From Typha latifolia (taxonomy: Eukaryota; Streptophyta; Magnoliopsida; Poales; Typhaceae), in assembly GCA_019914945.1 (NCBI GenBank), contig CM034101.1:7203188-7267187 (forward strand): a stretch of DNA of 64,000 bases, given 5' to 3'. The translations under genes and the position numbers were made by a program. Of this stretch, positions 62,096 through 64,000 are shown piece by piece (position 1 is the first letter of the stretch; each line of letters begins with the position of its first letter). The notes beneath the pieces were generated by a model that made no database searches, was not told where the DNA came from, and saw nothing but the letters and a program-made list of their open reading frames with translations.

Positions 62096-64000
62096 TGTAA
62101 CGCCCCCGCCCGGCACGGGCACGTGCACGCCCAGCGCGCCCACACGGCACATGCAGCACACGCGATAGGACGGGTGGGGCCCGTCACGCATAGATACTAT
62201 CCTGTACACATACAATCATGATATCATCAAATACTACCTGCTAACATATCCATGATCACATAACCCATCACCAATTAAATCATATTATTAACCAAATAAA
62301 CCTATTAACATATGAATATCCCAGTCCACAATAATATACATTAACCCACTGCATAATCTGGTAGGACCCACACAGGCCACAACAAACCATCAAGATACAA
62401 CTAAAACGACTAATATAAGAGTATAGTATGATTTGACCTGTATTATATAATTCATCGTCTAATACAATAGAGTACAAATATCAAATACTAGTACAACTCA
62501 ATTCCTATATAAACTATCATCTATACCGTCTCGCATCTATAGCTCATCTCATTATCGCTCTAAAATATCTTCTCAAGATATCTCAAATCGCTATCACATA
62601 ACACGTATCTGAGGGGGTTAGAAAAAAAATAAAGAGAGTCATGAGCAAAAGGCTCAGTGAATAGAACTTACTCCGAATCAGTGATGTCAAATAGAGAGTA
62701 AATCATGTACTGGATAATATGAATCAGAAAGTAGCATGATGCCATGTATGAACATGTATATATGTATCCTCAATGACATATATATGAATGAAATCAATTC
62801 TCATGAATGAGCATATTATATCATCAACCAAAAATATATCACATGATGAAATTACCATATAACATCACCGAATATAACGACATATCATGTATAACAATTA
62901 TGATCCAATGAAACTGGTCACATCAATGATGATGCATGATGCATGCCAACCACTAGATAATCGTATATGTTAGAGCCAGATATAATCCACATATCTCTCA
63001 CTATCATAATCATCCGTCTCAACTCTAAATATCATTCACCATGCTTGGACTAAGTACCCGACCCCAAACTTGATACACATCATGTCACAAGCTCAGAGCA
63101 TACCCTGTCATACGCTAAGAGTATCTCTGAAGATAAATCATACCCTGCCATACACTAAGGGTATCTCTAAATAAAGTAATCATATCCTGTCATACGCCAA
63201 AGGTATCTCACTGATAGTTGTACCCTGTCATACGCTAAGAGTACAACCATCAACCATCACCATACTCTGCCATACGCTAAGAGTATGTCCAGTACTAGTC
63301 CAGACGAGATACTATTCCAGCCATCACATCATATCACATCACATATACATGTACTTTTATGATTTCCTATGCATGATAAATCATATGCATATATCCAGTA
63401 CAACAACAGATCATGTAACTCAGGAATTTATGTGGTAAAAAAGCCGAGGGAAAAATGATACAATGCCGACTCTAACCATGTATCTAACACATGTATACTT
63501 TTGCTAGTCTATCACATGCATACTCATGATAGAGATCATCCCGACACAAAACCATGAGAGTATAATCATTTTTATATATCACCAATGTACTCATATCTCA
63601 AATCAGCCTAATCAAATGCATGATAAAATATGCTCGACTGTAATCATCAATAGATAAAGTCATATAATCATGCTGGAGGCCAAAACATGCATGTACATAA
63701 TATATAATATAACCTAATTTGAGAAATGCATCTAGGGGATAAGACTACTCACAGTCTGATCAGAAGATACAAACCACACATCTCTCACGTCCGTCAGTTA
63801 ACCGAGTGACACCCATTGCTAGCAAAGTCCACGGGGTTTCAAATAAGGGGATTCGCGATCTGAAATATTTAAGTAGTATGATGTTAGCCGTTTATCTAAT
63901 TAGAATTAATTCAATTAAAATATAAAGGTTTATTAGGTTTAGAATCACTTTTCTTTATTTTTTATTACATAACTAGGTCTATAATATAGATACGATTCAA
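62096..64000 (-). repeat. Family C 5' LTR (runs off the window)
   Basis: On the minus strand its 3' end is GGGGGCGTTACA at 62096; the other end lies beyond 64000. It matches 31387-31640 at the GC-rich end, 5097-5457 at 62690-63050, and 35243-35600 at 63430-63770. So families B and C share most of the LTR body and differ at the terminus. A hairpin array occurs at 63100-63287. Confidence 0.82.
63100..63287. repeat. Array of five hairpins with a conserved loop
   Basis: Five units at 63100-63124, 63140-63164, 63182-63206, 63217-63247 and 63261-63287. The loop is TGTCATACGCTAA or a near variant in all. Stems: ATACCC/GAGTAT, ATACCC/GGGTAT, ATATCC/AGGTAT, GTTGTACCC/GAGTACAAC and CATACTC/GAGTATG. 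Units 2 and 5 are perfect; units 1 and 4 have one mismatch; unit 3 has a wobble and a mismatch. Confidence 0.8.

Noticed and set aside
63100..63287. CRISPR-like array
   Set aside because: Repeats and spacers are irregular, the genome is a plant and the array lies inside an LTR; each unit is a hairpin.

Overview
This window is nuclear DNA from a flowering plant. It holds one intact host gene, a spliced granule-bound starch synthase I (GBSSI, the Waxy type), inside retrotransposon-dense intergenic DNA. The plant assignment rests on the intron-rich GBSSI with a plastid-targeting leader, plant-type LTR elements primed by initiator-Met tRNA (TGGTATCAGAGCC), a Sirevirus-like env ORF and a piece of plastid rpoB in nuclear DNA. 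I cannot name the species.

Layout. 1-971: 3' end of a chromovirus pol. 972-4597: a decayed Ty3/gypsy element (family A, + strand) cut off by a family B LTR (4598-5588, - strand). 6881-15964: the most complete element, a Tekay-like Ty3/gypsy element (family B, + strand) with both LTRs, gag, protease, RT, RNase H and integrase, broken by stops and frameshifts. 16996-17774: a solo LTR with a 42-bp tandem repeat of its own terminus plus primer-binding site. 18240-19257: gypsy gag and copia integrase scraps. 19258-25803: a second family A element (- strand) with a rearranged 3' LTR. 27598-31290: a large solo LTR with a CCTTA duplication, holding a nested family A solo LTR (29360-30190, TAAAC duplication). 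31387-35242: a family C LTR stub and the 3' half of a Sirevirus-like copia element (LTR, polypurine tracts, env-like ORF). 35243-37773: a family B LTR.

38130-43455 is an AT-rich block built of inverted and direct repeats with terminal inverted repeats and an rpoB-derived fragment. The GBSSI gene follows: a G-box promoter, a leader exon ending at 43886, then 13 coding exons from 44636 to 48644 encoding 611 residues. GBSSI makes amylose on starch granules in the plastid.

49357-54595: a family B LTR remnant split by a 4.3-kb gypsy element (49666-53976, paired LTRs, protease/RT/RNase H deleted). 54596-58388: parts of two related gypsy elements (E and D) and a chimeric LTR. 58389-58972: fused gag and copia-LTR scraps. 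58973-64000: probable non-coding internal domain, PBS and 5' LTR of a large non-autonomous element (family C, LARD-like).

The most notable unexplained structures are: (i) arrays of the palindrome GCGTTCGAACGC placed upstream of TATA boxes in gypsy LTRs, in a copia LTR and before the env-like ORF; (ii) hairpins in family B and C LTRs whose stems covary around a conserved loop; (iii) the 42-bp terminus-plus-PBS repeat lying inside a precise target duplication; (iv) the inverted-repeat block with captured plastid DNA just upstream of GBSSI.
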